DNA from: Paramyrothecium sp. XJ0827
Lineage: Eukaryota > Ascomycota > Sordariomycetes > Hypocreales > Stachybotryaceae
DNA length: 64,000 nt
Assembly (NCBI GenBank): GCA_020881915.1
Contig: JAJFPB010000003.1
Location: 2,852,001-2,916,000, forward strand
Direction: 5' to 3'
Below are positions 10,987 to 23,023 of the stretch, one piece after another; position 1 is the stretch's first letter, and each line of letters begins with the position of its first letter. The notes under the pieces are model-generated. The model was not told the origin of the DNA, searched no databases, and saw only the letters and a program-made list of their open reading frames with translations. Made by a program: the position numbers and the translations under genes.

Positions 10987-12991
10987 TTATTTCTTGCCAG
11001 CCTTGGCAGCAGACTTGGTGACCTGGGAGTTATGTTAGCACGTGGTGTCGTAATGAACCGAGTAGAGGTTGAACATACCTTGCCGGACCCAGCAGCAGCC
11101 TTCTCGACGGACTTGATGACACCGACGGCGACGGTCTGACGCATGTCACGGACGGCGAAACGGCCCAGGGGAGGGTAGTCGGTGAAAGCCTCAACACACA
11201 TGGGCTTGGAGGGGACCAGCTTGATGATGGCGGAGTCACCAGACTTGATGAACTTGGGGTTGGACTCAACTGCCTTACCAGTACGGCGGTCGATCTTCTC
11301 CTGGATCTCGGCGAACTTGCAGGCAATGTGGGCAGTGTGGCAGTCAAGGACGGGGGCGTAACCGGCACCGACCTGGCCAGGGTGGTTCAGGACGATGACC
11401 TGAGCCTGGAAAGAAGCGGCACCCAGAGGGGGGTCGTTCTTGGTGTCACCGGCAACGTTGCCACGGCGAATCTCCTTGACGGAGACGTTCTTGACGTTGA
11501 AACCAACGTTGTCACCGGGAACACCCTCGGTGAGCTGCTCGTGGTGCATCTCAACGGACTTGACTTCAGTGGTGACGTTGGAGGGGGCGAAGGTAACGAC
11601 CATGCCGGGCTTCAGGATACCAGTCTCGATACGGCCGACGGGAACTGTGCCGATACCACCGATCTTGTAGACATCCTGGAGGGGAAGACGGAGGGGCTTG
11701 TCTGTGGGACGCTTGGGGGGCTCAATGGCGTCGATGGCCTCGAGGAGGGTCTTGCCAGAGGACTTGCCGGCCTTGGTCTCCTTCTCCCAGCCCTTGTACC
11801 AGGGGCAGTTGGGGGAGGCCTCAAGCATGTTGTCGCCGTTGAAGCCGGAGATGGGGACGAAAGCGACAGTCTTGGGGTTGTAGCCGACCTTCTTGATGAA
11901 GTTGGAGGTCTCCTTGATGATCTCCTGGAAACGGGCCTCAGACCAGTTGGTGGTGTCCATCTTGTTGATGGCGACAATGAGCTGTCGGACACCGAGGGTG
12001 TAGGCAAGCAGAGCGTGCTCACGGGTCTGGCCATCCTTGGAGATACCAGCCTCGAACTCACCAGTACCGGCGGCAATGATGAGAATGGCGCAGTCGGCCT
12101 GGGAAGTACCAGTGATCATGTTCTTGATGAAATCACGGTGGCCGGGGGCGTCTGGGACGTGTAAGTGAGGTCTCACGATGAGGAAAACGGCTCCAAGACG
12201 AGCAGAACCACGAGAACAACTTACCAATGACGGTGACGTAGTATTTAGGCGTTTCGAATTTCCAAAGTGCGATGTCGATGGTGATACCACGCTCACGCTC
12301 AGCCTTGAGCTTGTCAAGGACCCAAGCATACTTGAAGGAACCCTTGCCGAGTTCAGCGGCTTCCTGTGGTGTTGTTAGTTTGAGGCCATTTTGGGTGTGT
12401 ACATGAGTAGTAAGCGGGAGGAGGGGTAAGTTTTTTTTGAGCGGGGTACTCAGTGACTTCCTGAGCCCCACCAAAAAAAAGTGTGAGCGCGCCCACCAAA
12501 AAGTGGCAGACACAGGCATGAATGATATTGGCATGAAAACACCAAGAATCGTCGTGGGATAATCGCAAAAAATCAGGAAATGATCGTACCTTCTCGAACT
12601 TCTCGATGGTACGCTTGTCAATGCCACCGCACTCTTGAAGAAGGGTTAGTTGATGCACAAAGAAGTTGTTGTGACGTTCGACATACTGTAGATCAAGTGG
12701 CCGGTCTGGGAGACGAGTTAGCATACTGTTGGGAGAAAACAACGGGAGAGCAGGGTCAAAACCCTGCTGACCCGCGTCAGAAGGAAGGTGTAACTTACGG
12801 TGGTCGACTTGCCGGAGTCGACGTGGCTGTTATGCTGTTAGCAGTGTTCGACCGACCGACCGATGTTCATGACAGAGTGGTTCGACATACCCCTGGAGAA
12901 GTGGTTAGCAAAGCCGTTTGATGAAGTGAGAGTGAAGCAAGCGACTTACGATGACGACGACGTTGATGTGAGTCTTGTCCTCCTTACCCAT
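10987..12991 (-). CDS. tef1: Translation elongation factor 1-alpha (eEF1A)
   Basis: The model is complement(join(10987..11022, 11079..12151, 12225..12363, 12590..12633, 12687..12705, 12799..12826, 12891..12892, 12950..12991)). It gives exactly 460 residues, the normal length. eEF1A brings aminoacyl-tRNA to the ribosome with GTP. Visible motifs are the P-loop [18 protein letters not shown] and the tRNA-binding domains 2 and 3, ending in AAKAGKK. The 5' half is cut by seven introns including a 226-bp one at 12364-12589, the region used as a species barcode. Exon 2 is only 2 nt (GG, 12891-12892) between GTAAGT...CTCCAG and GTATGT...AACAG. Without it the frame breaks at the first Gly of the P-loop. 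Codon use is strongly biased to C-ending codons, as expected for a highly expressed gene. Confidence 0.96.
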
Positions 12992-13043
12992 GTTGGCGGT
13001 GTTTTGGAGTGAAGTGTGAGGTTGTCTGGGAGTCTCTTGACTT

Positions 13044-13102
13044 CTATTAAACGATGTCAGCAGGCGATATCTCGACAGCGAAGGCGAGGTGAGGCGACGT
13101 AC
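13044..13102 (-). other. 5' UTR intron of tef1
   Basis: On the minus strand a donor GTACGTCG, a branch-like TGCTGAC and an acceptor TTTAATAG delimit a 59-bp intron ending 52 bp upstream of the tef1 start. Leader introns are common in fungal tef1 genes. Confidence 0.65.
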
Positions 13103-13330
13103 AAATTCGCAGATAGGATGCAATGATTTCCTGGTATGCGGACAAAGAAGAGAAGAGGGATCAAAAGAGAGATCGCGGTGTGGTGGGTGAGCGGAAGGGT
13201 TAATAAAGGGATCTCAGTCGAGAGGATGATGAGTGGGGTCGGAGAGGAGGGGGGGAGAGGCCAGAGGAGGGGCACATTCTGCCCTAGGCCCGATAACAAA
13301 TTTTTTTCTGGCAGTGCGCGTTAAAAAACC
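13103..13330 (-). promoter_or_regulatory. tef1 core promoter and leader
   Basis: The coding strand is strongly pyrimidine-rich between about 13110 and 13265 (CT tracts), the usual feature of strong fungal housekeeping promoters. No precise start site can be placed. Confidence 0.55.
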
Positions 13331-15785
13331 GCTCCGGGCCAATCATCACCCGTGACGCTTGGTTGCCTCTGCATGAGAAGCTCGACCGGTCCAATGGCAT
13401 TGGTGGTGCTGTGGCAAAGCCTTCGAGCTGTGTCGAGATGCGCTTGTCCCCCGCTGTACCTTAGCCCGGCTGCATGTACATGTGGCGGTTTTGCCGGCCA
13501 TTCACCTCAGTCTGGAGCAAACTTTCTACAGGACTCGTAAGGTATGTGTATGTGAATCGTTTGTACTGGATTGTGAGCTACGAGAATTAGAGCCGTGCAA
13601 GAAGTGAACGAGGCTTCATGAGCTTGTAACCGCCTGCCCTGCAAAGTCTCTCGAACATGAAACCCCCCGCGTCCTCATCTACCGCCCGTGGCCCTCTTCA
13701 AACGGCCACATTTTCCATTCACAGCCGGCTCTCGTTACATGCGCCTGGAGCTGCAGAACCTGCGTGGTACATGTCCGTTGCCAGGAGCTACGTGTGGAGA
13801 CCGAGCTCGACCACCCACTTATTTGTGTGCCACAAAGGGAATCAGAATTTTTTTCCTCCATGACAACACAGCCTGAGCTTTTTCCGGCCCAACCAGGCCA
13901 TTGCACGATCAGGGATCAGGGATGTGAGTCACTACGGCAGGCTACTGTAGGTCAGCTTCCCAATTGAGGAGCGAGTGAATCCTTTATTGCAAAAATTTGT
14001 GTCGCCGCATCGCGGGGTGATGAGCCTCCATGGCTGACTGCCGCACGAAACTCTGAAGAACAAGCTCACCAAAACGCTCGAGGGCGCCAAAGGTAAACCG
14101 AGCTAAGGGGGCTTTAGGATTTCTCGTCCTGCCACTAGGAGGGTAGAATTTTCATGACCTGACGCCGGTCGCTCAACCTTGGCGTGCGCATGAATCTGGG
14201 CCGACGAGGCCAACACCCAAAATTCTGCGAGCCCCTCCCCCTCCTTACAGAGGTAGTGAAAGGACTTACCCCTCCTATACGTCACACCGTAGCCCCACCA
14301 ACTTGCCACTAATCCACAAAAGGGCTCCCCCCTCCGGGTGAGCTCACAGAGGAGAGAGAAAAAAAAAACAGAAAAAACACCACCACAGAGTATCCGCAAA
14401 TCGTGGCCAATCTAAGGTAGTGCACGGTCTGTCCACGCCGACTCTGGTAGGAGCTCGAGAGGCGTTTTCCGGGGTCGACGAAATTGCTGATGCCTAGACT
14501 GCTTGTTGCTGCCCAAGGTCCACCGCTTCTAGGCCTGGAGATCGGCAGTTCTGTATTTTGGGTGAGCCGTGAGCCCTGTGCTCCGTCCGCCGCCACAATC
14601 TCAACAAAGGAACAGCCAAAACTCTGCCCGGACCCCAAAGCCAAGGGATGCAGCTGCGCGACCAGCACCAACGTATCTGTAGCTCAAAAACATCACACGA
14701 GTGTTTGAAACTCACGTTTTTGCTGTGTGCATTGTTTTTCTGTTTCCTTTCTTTTTTCTTGGTTGAAGACAGCTATTCACATCTACCAATGTCAAATGCC
14801 GCCTCCGTCTGTCTTCTCGTCACTGCGTCTTATCCCTCACACCTGTTTCAGCTCAGTGAGTTTGTTTCGGGAGCATGCAAGCCCAGCCACAGTGGACCCT
14901 CGATGACTATGGGTTGTGCATCTCGATTCCTTACCCTTGTTTCATATGTCATTACCTGCATGGCCTTCCCTGTCCCTGCAAGCTCCGGCATCCACCCAGC
15001 ACCAGACGCCGTGCCGTCACCGCCTCGTCGTCCGCCGGCTCCGGCCTGCGGACTTTCCCCCCGGGCTGCCTTCCGACGCGACCTCCATGAGGAAGGCACA
15101 ACTAGAGACGTCGCGTGGCGTGCAACGTGGCATAAAACGTGGCGCAATCCTTCTTCTTTTGACGTCCAAAGGGCAAACGCTTTGTAGCTCGACACAGCGC
15201 CTTTTGCCGCCTTCGCATTCCATCACCGACTTGACGCGTCCACTATGTACCCGTGTGCATATTGCAAGTTCTTTCGAGCGCTGAGACTCCACGCAAACCG
15301 ATAGAAAGACTACGTTTTCTGCAGGCTTTCACACGCCGCTAGTGCTGCTTTTAGATGATGACGACTCCAACCTTGTTCGTACCGGGACCTGAGGCTTCTG
15401 CGAGGATGCTCGTCAGAAGAGTAAGAGAGAAACCCAGGGCTGCACTTAAGAGTTTATTCCTCGCAGCTTAGAAGACACCCTCCTTTCCTCGTTTGTTACA
15501 ATGCTATTACCTCGGTCACTAAAACAACAGAGAGGTTCTATGAACAAAAGACAGCCAGTTCGTGGACCGATTAAGGAGCCTTAACTGATTTCGTTAAGTG
15601 AACGGACACAAGTGAACCGAGCGGTACCAAAACCCTTTAACATGCATTGCTAAGACATGACCCAGTTATGCACCAGTCCAAAGCATGCTAACGTCGAAAA
15701 GCGCCATGGTTGGGAGACAATCACCATTCCGGAAGGTCAAATCGCCAATTGAGGGTTCAGGGCAATTACATATGGCGGCGATGAA
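13331..15785. other. Gene-free stretch
   Basis: Only short overlapping frames on both strands are seen, none with domains, codon bias or splice structure. The start of the accessory, repeat-rich part of the window lies here. Confidence 0.5.
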
Positions 15786-15931
15786 TGCTGGAACAGAGTG
15801 ATAGCCGCTGTAACTAGGAAGAGTTGTCTATTGATCTCTGCTGAGCCCTCCCAGTGAGGGAGCAGCTCCTTCTTATATAGCTATTATGCCGGCTCTGCAG
15901 CTAGAAGCCGCTATCGCCATTGACCCCTGGC
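15786..15931 (+). repeat. LTR-like repeat, copy a1
   Basis: This 146-bp block begins TGCTGGAACAGAGTGAT and ends CCCCTGGC. It is almost identical (two differences that I count) to 18980-19125. It contains a TATA-like TTATATAG and a GGGAGCAGCTCC palindrome. The TG start and, in the second copy, CA end fit a solo LTR. Orientation is given in the sense of the adjacent gag-like relic at 17.5-19.0 kb. No target-site duplication is evident. Confidence 0.7.
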
Positions 15932-17362
15932 TCTGGACATCATGGCATCAGAGACAACCCACACGAGGAGGTGATGCAGGCTTTGTACCTAAACCGAGTA
16001 TTTCTTACAGTGGACAAGACACAAGACACAATACACAAGTCATGATCTCGAATCCCAGTACGTGAGCTTGGTCATAACACCACCATTGCATCACCGATTC
16101 GTCTACTAGGTGTTGACGTCCTAAATGAGGGCTGACAAGTATGTCTAGATCATATGCCAAATGAGAGCGCGCGGTAAGGTGAAGCAATTGCCGCGTAGGG
16201 ACCCTCAAATGAAGAAACCTGGGAGGGGGTGTGGCAGGCTAACCTGGCTGTTGCTGGCTGCAAAGCTTGAAACTGGCAATATGCCCGTCACAGGAAGTCA
16301 GATAAAACCTGAACGACAAGGCAAGGTGCGGTATGTGCAGGTGAGGTTCCTCGTTTGCCTGGTTTTGGTAAGGACTTGTCAATGCCTGACACCTGTGTGT
16401 CGTCGCCTGTCGTCACCTGTCGTCGTGGTGCTTGCATGCAACCCGAGCATGGGTCTCTGGAGCCATTGCAGCAAGGCGGGCGCCTGCGATGGACAAGTCT
16501 GGGGAATGCCAATGATTTGTGAGCCAGCATGCCCGAGATCGTAGACAGGGCATTGAGTCTACCCCAGGGGCTCCTCCATCTCACGAAGTCAAGAATTCGG
16601 CTCGGCTCTCGTTCGGTTTCGAATGGCTTCATGGTGTCGGCTGCAACGAACACGCTCACTACCACTCCACTGTTAGCAAAAGTCACTCCAATTCGCTCGC
16701 ATTAGGGTCATGGTAACGGGTTGCAGGACGATTGGTGAATGCGACGAAAGCATTTCCCAGAACACCAGACTCGATATTGCCAGTAGCTTAGGAGGATGTC
16801 CCCTGGTCATGCCCAGCAACATCTGTGCAGCTTCAAATTTTAGAGAGAATCCAATGTCACGAAAGATAAAAAATGCATGTTCGGTGGATTTTGTCCTTCG
16901 TTGTCTGGGACAATGTTTCCTCGATTATTCTCGTAAATTGATTTAATTACTCTATTAAAATTCTTTTATTACTCTTTAAAATTTCTGAAGTTATTCTGTC
17001 ATAAATCTTTTATAGTTCCTTAAATTTTCTTTTTTTTTTAAGCAATCATGAATTAATGATTTACACACCGTCGTAGATATTACTCGAAAGTCCCATTCCA
17101 TGGATTTTCGGCCGCGTTAGTCGAGGAAATCCACGGTCCAGAATAAAGGAAATACTTTTAACAACCAGGGGCCGGGACACAGGAGTATCCTTAAAAGATG
17201 TGTAGTTAAGAAGTAAATTTAGTTGGAACGGACTAGTAGTAATGGACCGAACTTTTGAGAACCAATTCAAGCTTGACCAGACGCCATTTACATCTCTGTA
17301 CTTGAGCTCCTGTTCTCTCAAGGAAGTGGGAGGAGTCCCTTTACTTCCGCCGAGGCGATGGT
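15932..17362. other. Gene-free stretch with AT-rich tract
   Basis: No gene is recognised. Bases ~16925-17045 are strongly AT-rich, with runs of T and TTAAA-type words, which fits RIP-degraded repeat DNA. If copy a1 were the 5' LTR of the element at 17.4-19.1 kb, this stretch would be internal DNA, but I see no pol domains. Confidence 0.45.
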
Positions 17363-17440
17363 TGCTAGAACAGAGTGATAACCGCCGTGACCGGATAGAA
17401 AGGCTGGTCGATTGATCTCTGCTAAGACTTCCCAGTGAGG
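17363..17440 (+). repeat. LTR-like repeat, degenerate copy a3
   Basis: The words TGCTAGAACAGAGTGATAACCG, then GATTGATCTCTGCTAAG and CCCAGTGAGG follow the same order as in copies a1 and a2, with several C/T and G/A changes. It lies upstream of the gag-like relic in the same orientation and may be the 5' LTR of that element. Confidence 0.55.
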
Positions 17441-17529
17441 CTCAAGCAGGTCATTGAAGCCAGGCAACCTTTTCTTTCCCAAGTGCCATTAGTTGCATAA
17501 GACGCCTACCTTACACAGGGCAGGACATC

Positions 17530-18970
17530 GTGCCCGAGACTGTCGTCGTCCCCGGCGAAACAGAGAGCAGTATCAACAGCAGCAACAGTCTCTGGCCGCC
17601 CCTACCGCACACTGCCTTTCTATCTACTATACCTACCTTAGATAATTTAGCTGCATTAGTTGCCTCATTTTCGCTGCCCGGACTTCCAGTGCCTACCACA
17701 ACTATTGACAGACTTGAACTGCCCTAGCTGACGACCGCAAAGGTTCGCAAGACCTTCCAGGACGTATTCTGAAGCCCGTGGAGCTACCCGCACCGATGTC
17801 ATTGGGTACCTTGATGTTCCTGCCTTACCTCAGCTGCCTTCATCACTCCGGTTGGAACTCGAGTTGGTGTTTTCCGTCGTCCTCCACCACGCTCTCATTC
17901 GTTTGTCGGATGTTGATGCATGCGTCTCAACCATCGAATGGACAGATAGGCCTCCAGAGAGACCATACAGTGGCTGAATGCTCGTTTTGAAGTAGGTACT
18001 GCTTGAAATTATCGATGACGTGCCTTTTAAACTACTTGATAGGCCGCGATGGGCAATTTTGGCCACGACGGGCTGCGACAGGCCATCAGCCGACGAACCA
18101 CCGCCCCTTCACATCGGCCAACCTATCCTCATTATGTCTCCAGATCGCGGCTGGGGCACTTCACCCCTCGTTTACTCGATCGGTGTCTTGCGAATGGGGT
18201 GCTGCCATCCAGCAAGCATGGGGGTTGGCAAGTTGCAGGCTTCGTGGTACGCTGAGTTATACACGAGCTCCTTACATCACGAGTATGTCTGCATTATTAC
18301 TCCATTACAAGCTTACTATAGAGAACTAATGCATTATCTAGTGTCAAATTATTATGTTACTTGGGGGTGGATTCCTCGGTGGACGTGGCGGCTGTGATGG
18401 CCCTGGAGGACGTGGGCGCCGCCCCTTTAGGGGCCGTCACCATCGTGTAAATTTCTCTTTGTTGGCTCGTTTTCCTTCTCCTCTGTTCCGGGTTTACTTT
18501 TCCATTCCTACTTTCCTTAACCTTTCTTCCTCCTGTGACTGGAACTCCCCTTATGTCCTTCGATTTATTCCCTTCCTTCACAGCTTGTCTTAATGTTGAC
18601 CTGCTCTTGTGGTATCATTATTGTGTCAACCCCCTCTTGAGTACCTTAGTTCACTCCTCTCCAATTTCTCTTCCCTGAAGTTTATTACTGTCTTTTATGG
18701 ACACTGTCTGGTAACTTGGGTGAAAACTAATGTCTGTGTATGGTGTCGCCAAACGGGCCATCGTGCCCGTCAGTGTCCTCTCCCTCCCCCCAGCAGCAGC
18801 AGCAACCCCAGCAGGCCCTGCCGGCCCCCCCTGCGCCCGCCGCCGACGCCATTGTTGGCGCTAGGCTCCTCCCAGAGAAGACTGTGCTGCAGCAGATGCA
18901 GCAACAGCAGCAACAGCACGAGCCGCTGGTGGACGAGCTGTACCAACAGTGGCCCCAGCAGCAGTAGCAG
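17530..18970 (+). pseudogene. Gag-like CCHC relic, copy 1
   Basis: Three pieces are visible in order. A segment at 18020-18250 matches, at peptide level, the relic at 28.1-28.3 kb (shared ADEP, then GKLQAS versus AKLQAS). A Gly/Arg-rich segment follows at 18360-18447. A zinc knuckle at 18739-18780 reads CVWCRQTGHRARQC (C-x2-C-x4-H-x4-C). The Gln-rich tail after the knuckle, ending in YQQWPQQQ at 18967, is in another frame; the change falls at the C-run 18786-18791. Upstream frames contain several stops. The end lies only ~10 bp before an LTR-like repeat. Knuckle plus low-complexity tail is typical of retroelement Gag or nucleic-acid-binding proteins; the retroelement reading is an inference, since no pol is present. 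Confidence 0.6.
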
Positions 18971-18979
18971 AACCATGGG

Positions 18980-19126
18980 TGCTGGAACAGAGTGATAACC
19001 GCTGTAACTAGGAAGAGTGGTCTATTGATCTCTGCTGAGCCCTCCCAGTGAGGGAGCAGCTCCTTCTTATATAGCTATTATGCCGGCTCTGCAGCTAGAA
19101 GCCGCTATCGCCATTGACCCCTGGCA
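18980..19126 (+). repeat. LTR-like repeat, copy a2
   Basis: This 147-bp block begins TGCTGG and ends CTGGCA, with TG...CA termini, and is nearly identical to copy a1. It starts about 10 bp after the end of gag-like copy 1, in the position expected for a 3' LTR. Confidence 0.7.
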
Positions 19127-19218
19127 GACTCTAAGGCTTTGAGTGAGTATGTGAAGATTTACGTCGGGGAAGAAATTATCTGTGAAGCACAAAGAAAAGC
19201 CAATAGTATTAGGATACT

Positions 19219-19352
19219 TGAAACAGCGACTATTCCAGCCCCTGAGGGCGCAGATAACTATATAAAGAGCCGCTGCTCCCTCGTAGCTAGGGCTCTTCAG
19301 AGATTAATCCATAGTTCCTCAACCCCATAGCGCTCTTCACTCTGATTCAGCA
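19219..19352 (-). repeat. LTR-like repeat, copy b1
   Basis: A 134-bp block with TG...CA ends, homologous to 32427-32559 and, more distantly, to the a copies: shared ctatata box, a GCTGCTCCCTC word and a CACTCTG-TTCAGCA terminus. On the minus strand it begins TGCTGAATCAGAGTGA, matching the a copies. It lies ~30 bp beyond the 3' end of minus-strand gag-like copy 2, again as a possible 3' LTR. Confidence 0.65.
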
Positions 19353-19382
19353 ATCCCCTCCCTGACACATAGTCAATGACCC

Positions 19383-19604
19383 TTACTTACCCGAAGGCTC
19401 CGCGCGTAGCAGCAAGTGCTGCGATTTCGCAAACTGCCCGTTGAGGGCCTCCACCAGCGACACATGGTCGTGTTGCTGCTTCTGCTGCTGCAGCAGCAGC
19501 AGCTGTTGTTGTTGTTGCTGCCGCTGAAGCAGTTGGATCTGCTGCTGTTGCTCAGCGGCAGCGGCGGCGGTGACAGCGTCGGCAGCAGCGTCAGCAGCAG
19601 CAAA

Positions 19605-19652
<48 letters not shown>

Positions 19653-20310
19653 GGCGGCGGCGGCGGGGGAGGGCGGCATCAACAGGAGTAGGGGCCGGAG
19701 CAGGGGCGGCGGCGTCGGCGGCGGAAGGGGGTTGGGGTGGAGGGCCGGCAGTGGCTGTTGCTGCTGGTACTGCTGGAGGAGCAGGAACAGGAGCCGGAGC
19801 AGGAGCGGGAGCAGCGGCGGCGGGTGGGGGGGGGGGCAGGGCCGGCAGCGTCTGTTGTTGTTGCTGCTGCTGCTGCTGCAGCCTCTCCCGGCGGGGGCGC
19901 CGGCAATCTCGGGCTCGATGGCCCGGTCGACCACACTGAAAAATCAATTAGCCCTTGTCCTCCATACGCTGTGTCCAGACAGTTGTAATGCAGGGAGGGA
20001 AGAAAGCAGATGAAATCAGTTTGACAAGTGTGTAGCCAGACAGTAGGTAAAGAGAGCAGACAATGGATGAACATGGGTAGATGTAAAGCTGGAGAGTAAA
20101 TCGGATCCCGAAGTGCAAGTGGGAATGAACAATTTGAACAACAGCCAAAAGTAACTCACACTATCACAGTGCCCGTGGAAGGGCTTGCGACCCCCAGGGT
20201 CGCGGCCACCGCCGCCAACGTCCCCGAGGGCGCCACCGCCGCCAACCCCCCAGGGGCACCATCGCCGGCAACTCCCCCGGGGGCGCCATTACCAAATCAA
20301 AGTGGTAGGC
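19383..20310 (-). pseudogene. Gag-like CCHC gene, copy 2 (frameshifted)
   Basis: A Gly-rich exon (20160 to about 20300, with GGGGRDPGGRKPFHGHCDS) is joined across a 224-bp intron (19936-20159; GTGAGT donor, GCTAATTGAT branch, TTTTCAG acceptor) to CGRPGHRARDCRR. Splicing completes the zinc knuckle C-x2-C-x4-H-x4-C, so the intron splits the knuckle. A Gln run and a long Pro/Ala-rich region follow. The final segment with HDHVSLVEALNGQF and the stop at 19383-19385 needs a +1 shift near the C-run at 19665-19669 (G-run on the given strand). Copy 5 ends in a clearly homologous tail. Function as an RNA/DNA-binding Gag-like protein is an inference. Confidence 0.6.
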
Positions 20311-20384
20311 TATAAAATATGTCAAATAAATCATTCAAGACAGCCGAGAAGGGCAATGAAAAGACTTACACATCGTGCAGTGTG

Positions 20385-20610
20385 CTGGTTTGTCTGTGAC
20401 CAATACCGAGCAATGCCTAATAATGGTCTTGTCCGTGTCCAGTAACGAGCAGTATACTGGTCTCATCAGATATCAGATACATTATTCAAGACAGTGAAGA
20501 AGAGGAATAAAAAGACATACCTATCCTGCAGTAGAATGGTTTATCTATGACCGGGAACGCGTAATGTATTGGTTTGTCCGAACCAGTAACGTGCCGATGA
20601 TGGTGATTGG
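20385..20610. repeat. Degenerate ~33-bp repeats upstream of copy 2
   Basis: Words of the type TGGTTTGTC followed by CCAGTAACG recur several times at irregular spacing. They match the regular 33-bp array at 31893-32024, which also lies just upstream of a gag-like copy, so the array belongs to the family unit. Confidence 0.5.
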
Positions 20611-20714
20611 GGATAATGATGATTTGTCCTTGTGATTTTCTGTGCGTGGCCAGTCGAGGCAGCATCGAACCTAGCAGCCGTCGCCATGACTCGAGCCACC
20701 TGCCTTACTATACC

Positions 20715-20960
20715 TGCCTTTTTGTTTTGTTTTATTTAATTTGTTTTTATTTTTTTTATATTAAACATTATAATTTTCTACTAAAAATATATGATTTTTC
20801 TGTTAATTTTCTGTTGTTCTTTTGTTATTCTTCTATTATATTCTTAATATTTTTCTATTTTAAATCGAAGATTTCTCGACTATATTACTACTATTCTTCT
20901 CAGATAACTGTAGTTGTTTTCTATTGTAATCAGCATATAGTCCTATTAAAATCAAATCCA
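20715..20960. other. AT-rich tract
   Basis: This is a strongly AT-rich stretch dominated by T runs and TTATT/ATTTT words. It codes for nothing credible and looks like RIP-degraded DNA. Confidence 0.6.
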
Positions 20961-23019
20961 TTTTTGTAATGAAAACAAAGACTCTCGAGAATGCTTCGGG
21001 CTTCCTACCTTAGTTTCAGTGCCACTATACAGTCGATCAAGCTTGTCTTTCTCATGGGAACACAACTTACTGGTACAGTCGTTAATGTAGAGTCGAAGAA
21101 GAGAGGAGAGAAGAGATAAAAATGGACGCAATAATAACCTGAGAGTAGCAAGTGGTACAAGTATTGTAGGTAAGGTGGGCACTCTTACGAAACCAAGGGC
21201 AGTTCCTCGCATTGTAATCGAGGCTGATCTGGATGCCCATGTGAACGCTTTGAATGTTCATTTGATATATGGCGAGCAAGTGATACGAGTGATCTCAACT
21301 AGCTTACGTACTCGGATGTCTTTGCCTTTCTTGAATAGGCGAGGAGGCAACACACGAGCACAGAAGCTTTCAGCTCATGGACATGGAGCACATCTCACAC
21401 CCACGGAAAAGGCTATTGCTACTTGGTCGGAAATCACTGTTACCTCGATAAACTCGACATTCTTTGGCAAGATTAGGTAGGTACCTCACTTGACATACAC
21501 GAATCGGCCGTGGCCAACTTAAAGCCAAGGTACGCCACAGCCTGATTCGTACTCGGAGGCTACTGGCGGGAGTCACGTACTTCGAATGTGATAGTCTTTG
21601 TCTCTGGTAATCTTTCCTCTACATCTTGAGATTGTCAGAGCGACAAATTTGTTGCATCAGGCATCAAAAGCTTCCAGGAATACCCACCCCCGATTGATTT
21701 TGCTTAACTCCTTTCTATTTCATACTGGCAGCCATTTGCAAGTGGTGACCTATTCCCTCGATTCCAGAGGCACACACTTTACTTCGTGTTATTAACTGAC
21801 CCGGGGCCAGAGCTGGAGCTGGTACTGTTGCCCGTGCCCGTGCTGGTGCTGTTGCTGGCGCGGGTGTTCTCTGCAGCAGCCGCAACTTTAAAAGGAGCCG
21901 CGGATGAATTATGTCGAGAGCCCGGGCAACAGGCCTGGTGGTGGTATTAAAGACGAGAACGGTATCAGCGGCGGCGGCGAAGGTTGACCAACAGTGGTTA
22001 CTACGCCTGCGACTGGGGAGGGGACATTCTCCTGAGCAGTTGCTCCGTTTTTCAGCACTATAATCTCACACGTTAGCTTTTATCAATGTGTGTACCAAAT
22101 TCGGAAATCTTAGAGCGAAGGGGGTGATGGTAGTAGTCAAGAAGGCTGCCGTGGGTGGTTCATTGACAAAAAGAACGTCGCTCCGGTGATTCCGTTACGT
22201 GCAGGCGAGAACCATAGACAGGAGAGAGTAGGGAGAAGAAAGAAACAAGATCACACCGCGACAATGTCAGCTTGTCAGTGGCCGTTGAGTTCAATGGAAC
22301 CCGTCGAGACCGCCGCCGCTGCCGCACCCAGGAACCCCGTGGCCGGAAGTAGCACGTTCCATGTTCACTGTACGACTTATTAGTCCTGGCTGCAGCCCTT
22401 GCTAGGGGATAGTGTTCGGACGAACAGTTGATGTATGGATGGATGCGTGTCGAGTGTTCTTGTCACGAGGTGATGAGAAGGAAGAAAAAATAGCTGGCAC
22501 ACATACACGTCGCACGTTGCCAACAGTGCACTTGGCTTGTGCCGTCCTCAGAGGTACCTTGCTTTCCCAATATCGGAACCACAAGAGGCGTGTCCACTAC
22601 TAGGAACCTACCTTACCTACCATATCAGGTATTCCCTGACAAGGAAATACCTTACCTGATGGGCAGGATCCCACGTGCCTCAAAAACAGTCAGTCTCCAG
22701 GGATGAGGAAGAACCTGGACCCCTAACAATAATATCTTATCCAGTCCTAATCTTACGATCCAGCGTGAAGCCATATCATTCCCCATGGGCTGGTACGCAT
22801 CCAAGGCTATTGTCGTGGTTCTCAGTTTCTACTCCTGCGCTTCCCTCCCTGAAATCCGTGTCAAGTGCCATTCCTGGCGAGGTCTTTCTTATGTCAAATC
22901 AATTATCAAGCATCCACTCGATGCCAGCCACTCTTTGACCTTATTCTTTTTGCTAACGCGTCTGAGCAGTACAGCAGCAGACATCAACGCGACTTTGGTA
23001 CCGTCGAAATAAGATACTC
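20961..23019. other. Gene-free repeat-poor stretch
   Basis: No gene is recognised. A short GCTGGAGCTGG/CCCGTGCCCGTGCTGGTG-rich patch near 21810-21860 recalls the Pro/Ala-coding low-complexity part of the gag-like family but is too short to assign. TACCTTACCT words cluster near 22605-22660. Confidence 0.4.
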
Positions 23020-23023
23020 TTGA

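Noticed and set aside
11328..12164. 278-residue frame antisense to tef1
   Set aside because: A known artefact of strongly biased codon use on the coding strand of a highly expressed gene.
14648..15187. 179-residue + strand frame with hydrophobic N-terminal part
   Set aside because: No start context, domain or homologous pattern; the opposing frames are equally open.
15786..19126. One intact LTR retrotransposon between copies a1 and a2
   Set aside because: The 3 kb between them contains no protease, integrase, reverse transcriptase or RNase H motif, and no target-site duplication is seen.
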